A DNA stretch of 11,469 nt from an uncultured Bacillaceae bacterium. GTDB taxonomy: Bacteria > Bacillota > Bacilli > Caldalkalibacillales > Caldalkalibacillaceae. Shown in pieces: positions 11,451 to 11,469 of this stretch (its first letter is position 1; every line of letters begins with the position of its first letter). The stretch covers positions 1 through 11,469 of the forward strand of contig CALBTX010000084.1 of assembly GCA_937967685.1 (NCBI GenBank), in the 5' to 3' direction. The translations under genes and the position numbers were made by a program. The notes beneath the pieces were generated by a model that did no database searches, had not been told where the DNA came from, and saw only the letters and a list, made by a program, of their open reading frames with translations.

Positions 11451-11469
11451 ATGAACATGGATAAAATGA
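11451..11469 (+). CDS. 5' end of a gene cut by the window edge
   Basis: ATG at 11451 follows GGAAGGGGAG (11432-11441) with 9-nt spacing and opens MNMDKM before the window ends. Only six codons are visible, so the product cannot be named. The promoter, palindrome and cre-like box upstream suggest a gene regulated by carbon supply. Confidence 0.55.

Overview
The window looks like chromosomal DNA of an endospore-forming member of the Bacillales, with moderate GC judged by eye. The evidence is a cotJABC spore-coat operon, an SR1/SR1P-like regulatory RNA, YlaF-like and YlaH-like membrane proteins beside a YktC/SuhB-type phosphatase, and many GGAGG-type ribosome binding sites with several TTG or GTG starts. 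A thermophilic or alkaliphilic Bacillaceae is possible, but that is a guess. I see no rRNA, tRNA, CRISPR array, insertion sequence or prophage.

Layout. Bases 19-1096 (minus strand) hold cotJA-cotJB-cotJC. Bases 1292-1774 (minus) hold a small DUF1885-like protein whose terminator lies at about 1193-1234. Divergent from it, 1881-2212 (plus) is a complete small-RNA gene: a sigma-A promoter, a CcpN-type box, a cre-like box, a 47-codon SR1P-like ORF and a strong terminator. A class I nitronate monooxygenase-like flavoprotein (2265-3227) and a small helical protein of unknown function (about 3501-3767) follow on the plus strand. Bases 3920-6793 (minus) are a three-gene ABC importer of the TrpXYZ-like type: lipoprotein, permease, ATPase. 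Bases 6986-9056 (minus) hold an EmrB/QacA-type 14-TM drug exporter followed by a small multidrug export-family protein. Bases 9438-10238 (plus) encode an inositol monophosphatase-family enzyme, 10254-10433 (minus) a YlaF-like protein, and 10621-11240 (plus) a YlaH-like protein and a small soluble protein ending in a strong terminator. A gene with its own promoter and a cre-like box begins at 11451 and runs off the end.

Most notable signal. The roughly 190-nt leader of the drug exporter (9057-9247, minus strand) has the layout of an erm-type translational attenuator. A 36-codon leader ORF covers segments 1 and 2 of four mutually exclusive pairing segments. Segment 2 can pair either with segment 1 (10 bp plus a further 5 bp) or with segment 3 (8 bp). 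Segment 3 can also pair with segment 4, which contains the exporter's Shine-Dalgarno sequence. A ribosome stalled in the leader would therefore be expected to open the exporter for translation. This suggests a drug-inducible pump, and it is an inference from sequence alone.

Second, the SR1-like locus joins a carbon-repressed promoter to a GapA-binding-type micropeptide and suggests conserved CcpN/CcpA control of central metabolism. Family assignments are from recognition and memory; no database search was run.
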